A model generated the notes under the pieces. It did no database searches. It was given only the letters and a program-made list of their open reading frames with translations, and was not told the origin of the DNA. From Planococcus sp. ISL-109 (GTDB lineage: Bacteria; Bacillota; Bacilli; Bacillales_A; Planococcaceae), in NCBI RefSeq assembly GCF_018613655.1, contig NZ_JAGGPW010000004.1, positions 710,627-774,626 of the forward strand: 64,000 nt of DNA. Direction: 5' to 3'. How positions within the stretch are numbered: the stretch's first letter is position 1; each line of letters starts with the position of its first letter. Positions 37,400 to 44,774 of the stretch are shown here, in pieces. The translations under genes were made by a program, and so were the position numbers.

Positions 37400-37510
37400 C
37401 CGTTGCCAGCCCCTCGAGGTCGCTTCAATCCCGCCTGCCGTGGCAAAGAGCGCCAGTACCGGCGTGATCTCCAGCGCATGTCGGGGCTACACGAGCAACT
37501 CCGCTTTTCT
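37400..37510. repeat. Repeat A, copy 1 (111 bp)
   Basis: Begins CCGTTGCCAGCCCCTCGAGG and ends CAACTCCGCTTTTCT. Same start, end and length as copy 2, exactly 410 bp apart, with divergence in the middle. It can fold on itself: AGCCCC near the start pairs with GGGGCT near the end. Confidence 0.8.
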
Positions 37511-37542
37511 ATTTGTCTAGCTGCAATGGCCAGGTTCTCGGA

Positions 37543-37640
37543 TCATAAGCCGTTTCATAGTCTAGTTCAGTGCCTAGCTCTTCGGGTCATAAGCCGTTTC
37601 ATAGTCTAGTTCAGTGCCTAGCTCTTCGGGTCATAAGCCG
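37543..37640. repeat. 44-bp tandem direct repeat (2.2 copies)
   Basis: Two identical 44-bp units (37543-37586 and 37587-37630) starting TCATAAGCCGTTTCATAGTC, followed by the first 10 bases of a third. This identity implies a recent duplication. Confidence 0.9.
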
Positions 37641-37653
37641 CCCCGGCTGTGCA

Positions 37654-37796
37654 GCAAAGAGCGCCGCTTCGCCGGTTTGTCTTATGCCTGTCAGAGCTGG
37701 ACAGGCACTTCCACTTTTCAATGCTGCGTGGCAAAGAGCGCCACTTCGCCAGTTCGTCTTATGCCTGTCGAACCTGAGCGGCCATTTTCGCTTTTC
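37654..37796. repeat. Repeat C pair (two related units of about 66 bp)
   Basis: Units at 37654-37719 and 37731-37796 share GCAAAGAGCGCC, CTTCGCC, GTCTTATGCCTGTC and a TTTTC end. Part of the motif (GCAAAGAGCGCCA) also occurs inside repeat A copy 1, so all belong to one repeat family. Confidence 0.75.
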
Positions 37797-37809
37797 TTCT
37801 TGTCTAGCT

Positions 37810-37920
37810 CCGTTGCCAGCCCCTCGAGGTCGCTTCAGTCTGTCCTGCAATGGCACAAAACGCCATTTCCGGCTAGACTTCCAGCGCTTGTCGGGGCTAG
37901 ATGGGCAACTCCGCTTTTCT
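37810..37920. repeat. Repeat A, copy 2 (111 bp)
   Basis: Folds into a long imperfect hairpin: GTTGCC with GGGCAAC, AGCCCC with GGGGCT, AGTCT with AGACT, AATGGC with GCCATT at the tip. Ends 3 bp before the bkdAB stop codon. Confidence 0.8.
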
Positions 37921-37923
37921 TCT

Positions 37924-38907
37924 TTAATACTCAGCGAGTTCTCGCATTGCTTTTTCGACTTTATCCGGGTTGATCATGAAGAATTTCTCCATTGTCGGCG
38001 CGTATGGCATCGCCGGAATGTCTGGGCCAGCAAGACGTTTGATCGGTGCATCGAGGTCGAACAGGCAGTGTTCAGCAATGATTGCTGCCACTTCGCCGAT
38101 GATGCTGCCTTCTTTATTATCTTCTGTGACCAGAAGAACTTTCCCAGTCTTTTTCGCTGCTTCGATGATTCCTTCTTTATCTAGCGGGTAGATTGTGCGC
38201 AAGTCCAGGATGTGGACCGAATAGCCATCTTCCGCCAGGCGCTCTGCTGCTTGCAAGGCGAAGTGTACAGCTAGTCCGTATGTGATGACAGTGATGTCTT
38301 CCCCTTCACGTTTCACGTCTGCTTTGCCGATTTCAATCGTGTAATCTTCTTCCGGCACTTCGCCTTTGATCAGGCGGTATGCACGTTTGTGTTCAAAAAA
38401 CATGACCGGATCATCGTCGCGGATGGCCGCTTTCAAAAGACCTTTTGCATCGTATGGAGTCGAAGGGATGACGATTTTCAATCCTGGCTGGTTCGCAAAT
38501 ATCGCTTCCACAGACTGGGAATGATAAAGCGCACCGTGCACACCGCCGCCGAATGGAGCACGGAAGACGATCGGGCAAGACCAGTCGTTGTTTGAACGGT
38601 AACGGATGCGTGAAGCTTCCGAAATGATTTGGTTGACGGCAGGCATGATGAAATCTGCAAACTGAAACTCTGCAATCGGGCGCAAGCCGTACATGGCCGC
38701 ACCGATTCCGACGCCGGCAATGGCTGATTCAGCAAGCGGTGCATCTATTACGCGGTCTTCGCCGAACTCATCGTAAAGCCCCTGAGTCGCTTTGAAGACG
38801 CCGCCTTTTTTCCCGACATCTTCCCCAAGTACGAAAACGTTTTCGTCACGTGCCATTTCTTCTTTCATGGCAAGCGTGATGGCATCGATATAACTCATAA
38901 CGGCCAT
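37924..38907 (-). CDS. bkdAB: Branched-chain 2-oxoacid dehydrogenase E1 beta subunit
   Basis: A 327-aa transketolase-like E1 beta. It pairs with BkdAA to bind thiamine diphosphate and decarboxylate branched 2-oxoacids. Recognisable segments: MSYIDAITLAMKEEMARDE, VFVLGEDVGKKGGVFKATQGL, PLAESAIAGVGIGAAMYGLRP and APFGGGVHGALYHSQS. The start overlaps the E1 alpha stop by one base. Confidence 0.96.
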   Translation of the reverse strand: MAVMSYIDAITLAMKEEMARDENVFVLGEDVGKKGGVFKATQGLYDEFGEDRVIDAPLAESAIAGVGIGAAMYGLRPIAEFQFADFIMPAVNQIISEASRIRYRSNNDWSCPIVFRAPFGGGVHGALYHSQSVEAIFANQPGLKIVIPSTPYDAKGLLKAAIRDDDPVMFFEHKRAYRLIKGEVPEEDYTIEIGKADVKREGEDITVITYGLAVHFALQAAERLAEDGYSVHILDLRTIYPLDKEGIIEAAKKTGKVLLVTEDNKEGSIIGEVAAIIAEHCLFDLDAPIKRLAGPDIPAMPYAPTMEKFFMINPDKVEKAMRELAEY

Positions 38908-39911
38908 TATTCGTTTCCTCCTTTTTCAGCATAAACGTATTTCATTGCGCTTTCTGCTGGTGCATATGGTGCACTTTCCGCATAATCCGTCGCTTCGTTG
39001 ACGAGGACCATGATGCGGTCGTTGATTTCTTTTTCTAGTTCATCGTTCATGATGCCGTTTTCTTTCAAATAAGCGCCGAATAAAAGAATCGGATCTTTTT
39101 CTTTTTGTGCAGCCAACTCATCAGCTGAACGGTATTGGCGCTGGTCATCATCAGATGAGTGAGCAGTCATGCGCTCGGAAACCGTTTCGATGAGGCTCGG
39201 CCCTTCGCCACGGCGTGCGCGGTCCGCTGCTTCTTTCACATGCTTATAAACTTCGATCGGGTCGTTGCCGTCGATTGTCACACCCGGCATGCCGTAGCTT
39301 GCCGCGCGGTCCGAAACGTTTTTGCTTGCCACTTGGCGCTCGAACGGAACGGAAATCGCATAGCGATTGTTTTCGACCATCGTGATGACCGGCAGTTTGT
39401 GGACGCCGGCAAAGTTCAAGCCTTCGTGGAAATCGCCTTGGTTGGAAGAGCCTTCCCCAAGTGTATTGAACGTGATGAAATCCTGTTTTTTCATTTTCCC
39501 GGCTAACGCAACGCCGACTGCATGAGGCAATTGCGTCGTTACAGGAGAAGAACCCGTCAGGATGCGGTTTTTCTTCTGGCCGAAATGCCCTGGCATCTGG
39601 CGTCCGCCGGAGTTCGGGTCTTCCTCTTTAGCGAATGCTGACAGCATCAATTCTTTCGGTGTCATTCCGAAGTGCAGAACGACGCCGAGGTCGCGGTAAT
39701 ACGGTGCGACATAGTCTTTTGTGTTATCAAGAGCATACGCTGCTCCGACTTGTGCCGCTTCTTGGCCTTGGCAAGAAATAACGAATGGAATCTTTCCTGC
39801 ACGGTTAAGGAGCCACATGCGCTCATCGACGCGGCGCGCTGTCATCATCGTTTCGTAAATGTTCAGCACATCGTCATTAGTCAATCCTACTTCTTCGTGT
39901 TTCGTAGCCAT
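38907..39911 (-). CDS. bkdAA: Branched-chain 2-oxoacid dehydrogenase E1 alpha subunit
   Basis: A 334-aa E1 alpha with the thiamine diphosphate motif GEGSSNQGDFHEGLNFAGVHKLP...NN (GDG-type start modified to GEG) and a phosphorylation-loop-like segment MTAHSSDDDQRQYR. ATG at 39911 with GGAGG upstream. Operon order lpdV-bkdAA-bkdAB-bkdB is the Bacillus order. GEG in place of GDG is a conservative change and is found in some BCOADH E1 alphas. Confidence 0.95.
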   Translation of the reverse strand: MATKHEEVGLTNDDVLNIYETMMTARRVDERMWLLNRAGKIPFVISCQGQEAAQVGAAYALDNTKDYVAPYYRDLGVVLHFGMTPKELMLSAFAKEEDPNSGGRQMPGHFGQKKNRILTGSSPVTTQLPHAVGVALAGKMKKQDFITFNTLGEGSSNQGDFHEGLNFAGVHKLPVITMVENNRYAISVPFERQVASKNVSDRAASYGMPGVTIDGNDPIEVYKHVKEAADRARRGEGPSLIETVSERMTAHSSDDDQRQYRSADELAAQKEKDPILLFGAYLKENGIMNDELEKEINDRIMVLVNEATDYAESAPYAPAESAMKYVYAEKGGNE

Positions 39912-39924
39912 TGAATTTCCTCCT

Positions 39925-41352
39925 TTAACTATGGATCGCTTTGCCGTCTACCGCCAAAGCTGCTTCGCCCATGACTTCTGAAAGCGTTGGATGGGGATGG
40001 ATCGTGTCCGCAATTTCCCATGGTGTTGCATCGAGGACCATCGCAAGTCCTGCTTCTGAAATCATATCCGTTACGTGCGGTCCGATCATATGAACGCCGA
40101 GAATATCGTTTGTTTCTTTGTTTGCAATGATTTTGACAAAGCCATCAGACTCGCCGTAAACGAGCGCTTTGCCGATTGCTTTAAAGGTGAATTTGCCGAC
40201 CTTTATGTCAAAGCCTTGTTCTTTCGCCTGCTCTTCTGTAATCCCGACGCTCGCCGCTTCCGGATTCGAGTAGACGCAGCGGGAAACGAGATCATAATCG
40301 ATAGCATGCGGTGCGTTTCCTTTGATGTGCTCGACTGCTGTAATGCCTTCGTGAGAAGCTACGTGCGCGAGCTGCATGCCGCCGATGACATCGCCGATCG
40401 CATAAATATGGGATTCTTTCGTTTGGAATGTATTTTTCACTTGGATAAATCCTTTGTCGACGATAATATCCGTGTTTTCGATTCCAATGTTTTCCACGTT
40501 CGCTTGGCGGCCGACAGATACCAGCATTTTCTCAGCTGTAAAGGTTTCGTTGGTGCCGTTAATCTCGGCTTGGATCGTGACCTTGCCATCACCTTTTTCG
40601 ACCGTTTCCGGTAAAACTTTCGCGCTGGTTGCAAAGGTCACGCCTTTTTTCTTCAGCAATTTCTGCATTTCTTTGGAAATGTCTTTGTCTTCGGTCGGAA
40701 CGATGCGATCTGCGTATTCGAGAACCGTCACTTCGACGCCGAAATCGTTGAGCATCGATGCCCACTCGATTCCGATGACGCCGCCGCCGACGATCAAAAT
40801 GGATTTCGGAAGCTCTGCCATCACAAGCGCTTCATCTGAACTCATGACCAATTCACCATCGATATCAAGTCCTGGCAAAGTCCGTGGCCGTGAGCCGGTT
40901 GCAACGATGACATTATTCGGAATCAACATTTCGTTTTCTTCGCCGTTGTTCATTTCTACCGAAATCGTACCCGGGTTTGGAGAGAAAATCGAAGGTCCGA
41001 GAATTCGGCCAATGCCTTCGTACACATCGATTTTGCCTTTTTTCATCAAGCCTTGGACGCCTGCGTGCAATTGATCGACGATTCCCTGCTTGCGCTGTTG
41101 GACGCGGGAGAAATCGAGCGATACTTCACCCGTGATGACGCCAAACTCTGCTGCATGGTTTTTGGTCGTCGCGTATACTTCTGCACTGCGCAATAATGCT
41201 TTACTCGGGATACAGCCTTGGTGCAGGCATGTGCCGCCTAAATTGCCTTTTTCAACAATAGCTGTTTTGAGTCCGAGCTGTGCTGAGCGGATCGCTGCGA
41301 CATAACCGCCCGTACCGCCGCCTAAAATGACGACATCGTAATTTTGAGCCAT
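39925..41352 (-). CDS. lpdV: Dihydrolipoamide dehydrogenase (E3) of the Bkd complex
   Basis: A 475-aa FAD disulphide reductase that reoxidises lipoamide with NAD. FAD motif VVILGGGTGGYVAAIRSAQLG, redox pair GGTCLHQGCIPSKALL, NAD motif LIVGGGVIGIEWASM, and the C-terminal catalytic His-Glu in HPHPTLSEVMGEAAL. Thirteen bp separate it from bkdAA. Confidence 0.96.
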   Translation of the reverse strand: MAQNYDVVILGGGTGGYVAAIRSAQLGLKTAIVEKGNLGGTCLHQGCIPSKALLRSAEVYATTKNHAAEFGVITGEVSLDFSRVQQRKQGIVDQLHAGVQGLMKKGKIDVYEGIGRILGPSIFSPNPGTISVEMNNGEENEMLIPNNVIVATGSRPRTLPGLDIDGELVMSSDEALVMAELPKSILIVGGGVIGIEWASMLNDFGVEVTVLEYADRIVPTEDKDISKEMQKLLKKKGVTFATSAKVLPETVEKGDGKVTIQAEINGTNETFTAEKMLVSVGRQANVENIGIENTDIIVDKGFIQVKNTFQTKESHIYAIGDVIGGMQLAHVASHEGITAVEHIKGNAPHAIDYDLVSRCVYSNPEAASVGITEEQAKEQGFDIKVGKFTFKAIGKALVYGESDGFVKIIANKETNDILGVHMIGPHVTDMISEAGLAMVLDATPWEIADTIHPHPTLSEVMGEAALAVDGKAIHS

Positions 41353-41376
41353 AGGGTATTCCTCCTTTGAGATTGA

Positions 41377-42462
41377 TTAACCGTTCGGATATATTCTCGC
41401 TTGTTCTTCGCCATCTAGAACACGGCTCGCACCTTCTGCGAGCGCCTGCAATTCATTTTCTCCGGGATGGACCACGACGTCCGCAATCCAGGAAATCCGT
41501 TCAGAGATTGATTTGACGAAGTCTTTGCCGTACGCTAAGCCGCCCGTCAAAATGATGGCGTCCACTTGGCCTTTTAAGACGGCGCTGGCGGAGCCGATTT
41601 CTCGCGCTACTTGATACGCCATTGCATCATAGATCAGCGCGGCTTCTTTATCGCCTTTTTGGATGCGTTTTTCGACCGTCACAGCGTCATTGGTTCCGAG
41701 ATAGCCGACCAAGCCGCCTTGCCCAACCAATTTTTTCATAACTTCATCGCGGTAATACTGTCCGGAAAAACACAATTCGACTAAATCACCGGCAGGCACC
41801 GTGCCCGCCCGTTCTGGACTGAACGGGCCATCGCCGTGCAAACCATTGTTGACATCGATGACTTTTCCGTCTTCATGGACACCGACTGTAATGCCGCCCC
41901 CCATATGCGTGACGATTAGGCGCAACTCCTTATAAGCACGCCCAGTTTCTTTCGCATAGCGCCTTCCGACTGCTTTTTGGTTGAGCGCGTGGAAGATCGA
42001 CTTGCGTTCAATGAGCGAAAATCCGGATACGCGCGCAATCGGGGCCAGTTCATCGACGACCACCGGATCGACGATAAATGCAGGAATGTTAAGACCTTCG
42101 GCAATTTCATGTGCGATGATGCCCCCGAGGTTGGATGCATGCTGGCCGGAATAGCCTTCATGCAAATCTTCGAGCATCTCTTCATTGACGGCATACGTAC
42201 CGCCTTCGATCGGCCGGAGCAACCCGCCTCTACCGCATACAGCAGCAAGTTTCGAGACGTTCATGCCTTCTTTATCCAATGCTTCTAATATGGTTTGTTT
42301 ACGAAATTGAAACTGGTCAATAATGGCAGGGAAATCCGCCAACTCTTCAGTGGAGTGGCGGATAGTTTTTTCAAGGATCTGGACATCGTTGTCAAAAACG
42401 CCGATCTTTGTCGAAGTTGAGCCGGGATTAATGACCAGAATTCGATTCAGCTGTTTTTGCAC
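41377..42462 (-). CDS. buk: Butyrate (branched-chain fatty acid) kinase
   Basis: A 361-aa acetokinase-family enzyme that makes ATP and butyrate or branched-chain acids from acyl phosphates. N-terminal phosphate-binding [14 protein letters not shown], the middle [21 protein letters not shown] and [12 protein letters not shown] are intact. The start is GTG at 42462 with GGAGGG six bases before. With Ptb it forms the route from branched acyl-CoA to acid. Confidence 0.95.
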   Translation of the reverse strand: MQKQLNRILVINPGSTSTKIGVFDNDVQILEKTIRHSTEELADFPAIIDQFQFRKQTILEALDKEGMNVSKLAAVCGRGGLLRPIEGGTYAVNEEMLEDLHEGYSGQHASNLGGIIAHEIAEGLNIPAFIVDPVVVDELAPIARVSGFSLIERKSIFHALNQKAVGRRYAKETGRAYKELRLIVTHMGGGITVGVHEDGKVIDVNNGLHGDGPFSPERAGTVPAGDLVELCFSGQYYRDEVMKKLVGQGGLVGYLGTNDAVTVEKRIQKGDKEAALIYDAMAYQVAREIGSASAVLKGQVDAIILTGGLAYGKDFVKSISERISWIADVVVHPGENELQALAEGASRVLDGEEQARIYPNG

Positions 42463-42490
42463 ATCGATCCCTCCGTTTCTTCTTTCAACT

Positions 42491-43591
42491 TTAGCGTCTG
42501 CTTAAAATGTCATGGCCGTGGCCGTTGCGCAAGAACTGGCTTCTTGATTTGCGGACGCGCTCGATGCGCTCTTCCGCCATGCGATCAGCCGCGATATAGC
42601 TTGGCACGCCATCGCGCTTCGCAATTTCAAAGATGCGTGTGATGCTATCGTAGATCGTCTCGACACGTTTCATGGCTCGTTCGTTGTTATAGCCGTAAAG
42701 CTCATCCGCTACGTTGATGACGCCGCCTGAGTTAATGACGAAGTCCGGTGCATAAACGATGCCGCGAGCTTCGAGTTCATTGCCGTGGCGTTCTTCTTTC
42801 AATTGGTTGTTCGCAGATCCTGCGACCACTTTCACTTTTAATTGTGGAATCGTTTCATCGTTGATGATCGCGCCCATCGCACACGGTGCAAAGATATCCG
42901 CTTCTACTGCATAGATTTCATTTGGCTCGACAGCTGTTGCGCCGAATGCGTCGACTGCACGCTGAACCGCTTCTTTATTGATATCTGTGACGATCAATTT
43001 CGCGCCTTCTTTATGCAAGTATTCGCAAAGTGGATATGCGACGTTTCCGACACCTTGGACTGCGACTGTTTTGCCTTCGAGTGAATCATCGCCGAATGCT
43101 TCAAGAGCCGCAGCTTTCATTCCGATATAAGAACCGTAAGCAGTGACTGGTGACGGGTTGCCTGAAGAACCGAATGCTGGTGAGATTCCTGTTACGAAAT
43201 TTGTTTCCTCATGGATCATGTCCATGTCGGCTACAGTAGTCCCTACATCTTCTGCTGTAATATAGCGTCCGTTCAAGCCTTGGATATAACGGCCGAAAGC
43301 GCGGAACATTTCTTCGTTTTTGTCTTTCAATGGATCGCCGATGATGACGGTTTTTCCGCCGCCAAGGTTCAGGCCGGCTGCTGCATTTTTATAAGTCATT
43401 CCGCGTCCGAGGCGGATTGCATCTTCTATTGCTTCTTCTTCTGTTTCATAGTTCCACATGCGCGTACCGCCGAGAGCCGGCCCAAGCGTCGTGTCGTGGA
43501 TGCAAATGATGGCTTTAAGCCCTGAGTTTTTATCTTGGCAAAATACCAATTGCTCGTAGTCGTGTTCTTCCATTTTTTTGAAAATTTCCAT
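42491..43591 (-). CDS. bcd: Leucine dehydrogenase (Glu/Leu/Phe/Val family)
   Basis: A 366-aa NAD-dependent amino-acid dehydrogenase that deaminates Leu, Val and Ile to the 2-oxoacids used by Bkd. Catalytic lysines lie in [23 protein letters not shown], and the Rossmann motif is [13 protein letters not shown]. The [18 protein letters not shown]-terminal region is typical. The ATG follows AGGAGGAATT. It is the second gene of the operon, 143 bp after ptb. Confidence 0.95.
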   Translation of the reverse strand: MEIFKKMEEHDYEQLVFCQDKNSGLKAIICIHDTTLGPALGGTRMWNYETEEEAIEDAIRLGRGMTYKNAAAGLNLGGGKTVIIGDPLKDKNEEMFRAFGRYIQGLNGRYITAEDVGTTVADMDMIHEETNFVTGISPAFGSSGNPSPVTAYGSYIGMKAAALEAFGDDSLEGKTVAVQGVGNVAYPLCEYLHKEGAKLIVTDINKEAVQRAVDAFGATAVEPNEIYAVEADIFAPCAMGAIINDETIPQLKVKVVAGSANNQLKEERHGNELEARGIVYAPDFVINSGGVINVADELYGYNNERAMKRVETIYDSITRIFEIAKRDGVPSYIAADRMAEERIERVRKSRSQFLRNGHGHDILSRR

Positions 43592-43627
43592 TGTATAATT
43601 CCTCCTAGTAGTTTATCCTGCTTTAAT

Positions 43628-43723
43628 GGACCGTAACACTCCCGCTTTTTAAGTGGGAGATCAACGGGCCGTAATAGTCCGATTAGATCACCTGAAAATC
43701 AGTGGGGTAAAGCCTCTCTGATT
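43628..43723. other. Two-hairpin structured element between ptb and bcd
   Basis: Two stems: CTCCCGCTT/AAGTGGGAG (43639-43659) and AATCAG-N-GGGG / CCTCT-CTGATT (43697-43723), with an outer GGAC/GTCC pair (43628-43631 with 43677-43680) and a repeated CCGTAA. No T-run follows on either strand. It looks like a structured RNA or the end of an IS200/IS605-type element; I cannot tell which. Confidence 0.4.
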
Positions 43724-43734
43724 GAAGTTTCTCT

Positions 43735-44643
43735 TTATAAAGTCGCTGAGCGCAAGGCTAAAGCGAGCGAGAATAATTTGCTTTCTGCACTGTCGGCGCG
43801 CGATGTTAATACGATCGGCGCTTTAGCGCCTGCGATGATGCCACCGACTTTGGCTTTGGAAAAGTAGACCAGTGATTTATACAGGATGTTGCCCGCTTCG
43901 ATATTCGGCACGAGCAGAATGTCTGCGTTGCCAGCTGTATCTCCTTCGATGCCTTTATGTTTCGCGGCTTCTGTGGAAATGGCGTTGTCTAAAGCTAGCG
44001 GTCCGTCCACTATGCAATCCGTGATTTGCCCGCGCTTGTTCATCGCCGTCAGCGCTGCTGCATCCAAAGTAGCTTGCATTGCAGGATTAACGATTTCCAC
44101 CGCCGCAAGAGCTGCAACAATCGGCATAGTGACGCCTACTGAATGCGCGACGTGCACCGCATTGCGGATGATCTGAGCTTTTTCCTGCAGCGTCGGTTCA
44201 AGATTCATGCCGGCATCCGTGACGAAGATGAGCTTGTCATAGCCCTCCACTTCAAAAGCTGCGACATGGGATAAAACCTTGCCGGTACGCAGTCCGTAAT
44301 CGGCGTTGAGTGCAGCTTTCATTAATGTGGCTGTCGGTATATGTCCTTTCATCAAGACGCTGGCGTCATTGTGAAACACGGCCCGGACAGCTTCTTTTGC
44401 CGCTTGCTGCGGTCCCTTGGCATGATGGATTGATAGCTTCGGGTGGTTTTTCAAATGGGGGAAATCAGTTGAGATCAATTGTTTTAACGTTGTTTCGTCA
44501 TCATATAGATGAAAGCTTGCCAAATTCTGTTCAAGCGCTAAGCTGATGGCTTCGAGTACAGCTGAATCAGCGGCTGCTGCGACTGCGACAGCATGTTCAT
44601 TGGACAAGTCGATTTCATCGGCGATGCTCTGTAAAGTGGTCAT
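43735..44643 (-). CDS. ptb: Phosphate butyryltransferase
   Basis: A 302-aa phosphotransacylase-family protein that exchanges CoA for phosphate on butyryl- or branched acyl-CoA. Recognisable segments are VLMKGHIPTATLMKAAL, LSHVAAFEVEGYDKLIFVTDAGMN and DILLVPNIEAGNILYKSL. I chose the ATG at 44643 because GAGGTG lies six bases upstream; the longer GTG frame from 44652 overlaps that site. First gene of the bkd operon. Confidence 0.94.
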   Translation of the reverse strand: MTTLQSIADEIDLSNEHAVAVAAAADSAVLEAISLALEQNLASFHLYDDETTLKQLISTDFPHLKNHPKLSIHHAKGPQQAAKEAVRAVFHNDASVLMKGHIPTATLMKAALNADYGLRTGKVLSHVAAFEVEGYDKLIFVTDAGMNLEPTLQEKAQIIRNAVHVAHSVGVTMPIVAALAAVEIVNPAMQATLDAAALTAMNKRGQITDCIVDGPLALDNAISTEAAKHKGIEGDTAGNADILLVPNIEAGNILYKSLVYFSKAKVGGIIAGAKAPIVLTSRADSAESKLFSLALALRSATL

Positions 44644-44698
44644 ATCTATCACCTCATTCTTTTTAATTAAAACAGAAGAAAGCTTGGGATATAAGGGA

Positions 44699-44712
44699 TG
44701 TAAGCGTTTTAT
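44699..44712. promoter_or_regulatory. Candidate cre site (CcpA) upstream of ptb
   Basis: TGTAAGCGTTTTAT matches the cre consensus TGWAARCGYTWNCW at 13 of 14 positions. It lies 55 bp upstream of the ptb ATG, suitable for carbon catabolite repression of the operon. Confidence 0.55.
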
Positions 44713-44734
44713 TTACGAAATAGCGGCCTTCTCT

Positions 44735-44770
44735 TTGCAAATTCTTGCAAAACCTTGCAAAGAGTTGCAA
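44735..44770. promoter_or_regulatory. Four TTGCAA hexamers at exact 10-bp spacing
   Basis: TTGCAA at 44735, 44745, 44755 and 44765, each palindromic and one helical turn apart, between the bkdR stop and ptb. Probably a binding array for a regulator, BkdR being the obvious candidate. It is not a -24/-12 promoter: the spacing needed there is 11, and no GG lies at the right distance. Confidence 0.65.
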
Positions 44771-44774
44771 AACC

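Larger units (their letters stand above)
37359..37923. other. Repeat-filled 565-bp gap between bkdAB and bkdB
   Basis: Contains two 111-bp related blocks (37400-37510, 37810-37920), a 44-bp tandem repeat between them and a pair of 66-bp related units. No plausible gene; longer plus-strand frames across it are by-products of the repeats. The next features list each part. Confidence 0.85.

Noticed and set aside
37543-37640. Tandem 44-bp repeat as a CRISPR array
   Set aside because: The units are directly adjacent with no spacers, only 2.2 copies, and no cas genes are near.
37570-38184. A 204-codon plus-strand frame across the repeat block
   Set aside because: It runs through repeats and then antisense through bkdAB; there is no ribosome site and the composition is repetitive.
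44644-44774. A sigma-54 -24/-12 promoter ahead of ptb
   Set aside because: TTGCA elements occur but the spacing is 10 rather than 11 and no GG lies 10 bases before a GC; the regulator also lacks GAFTGA.
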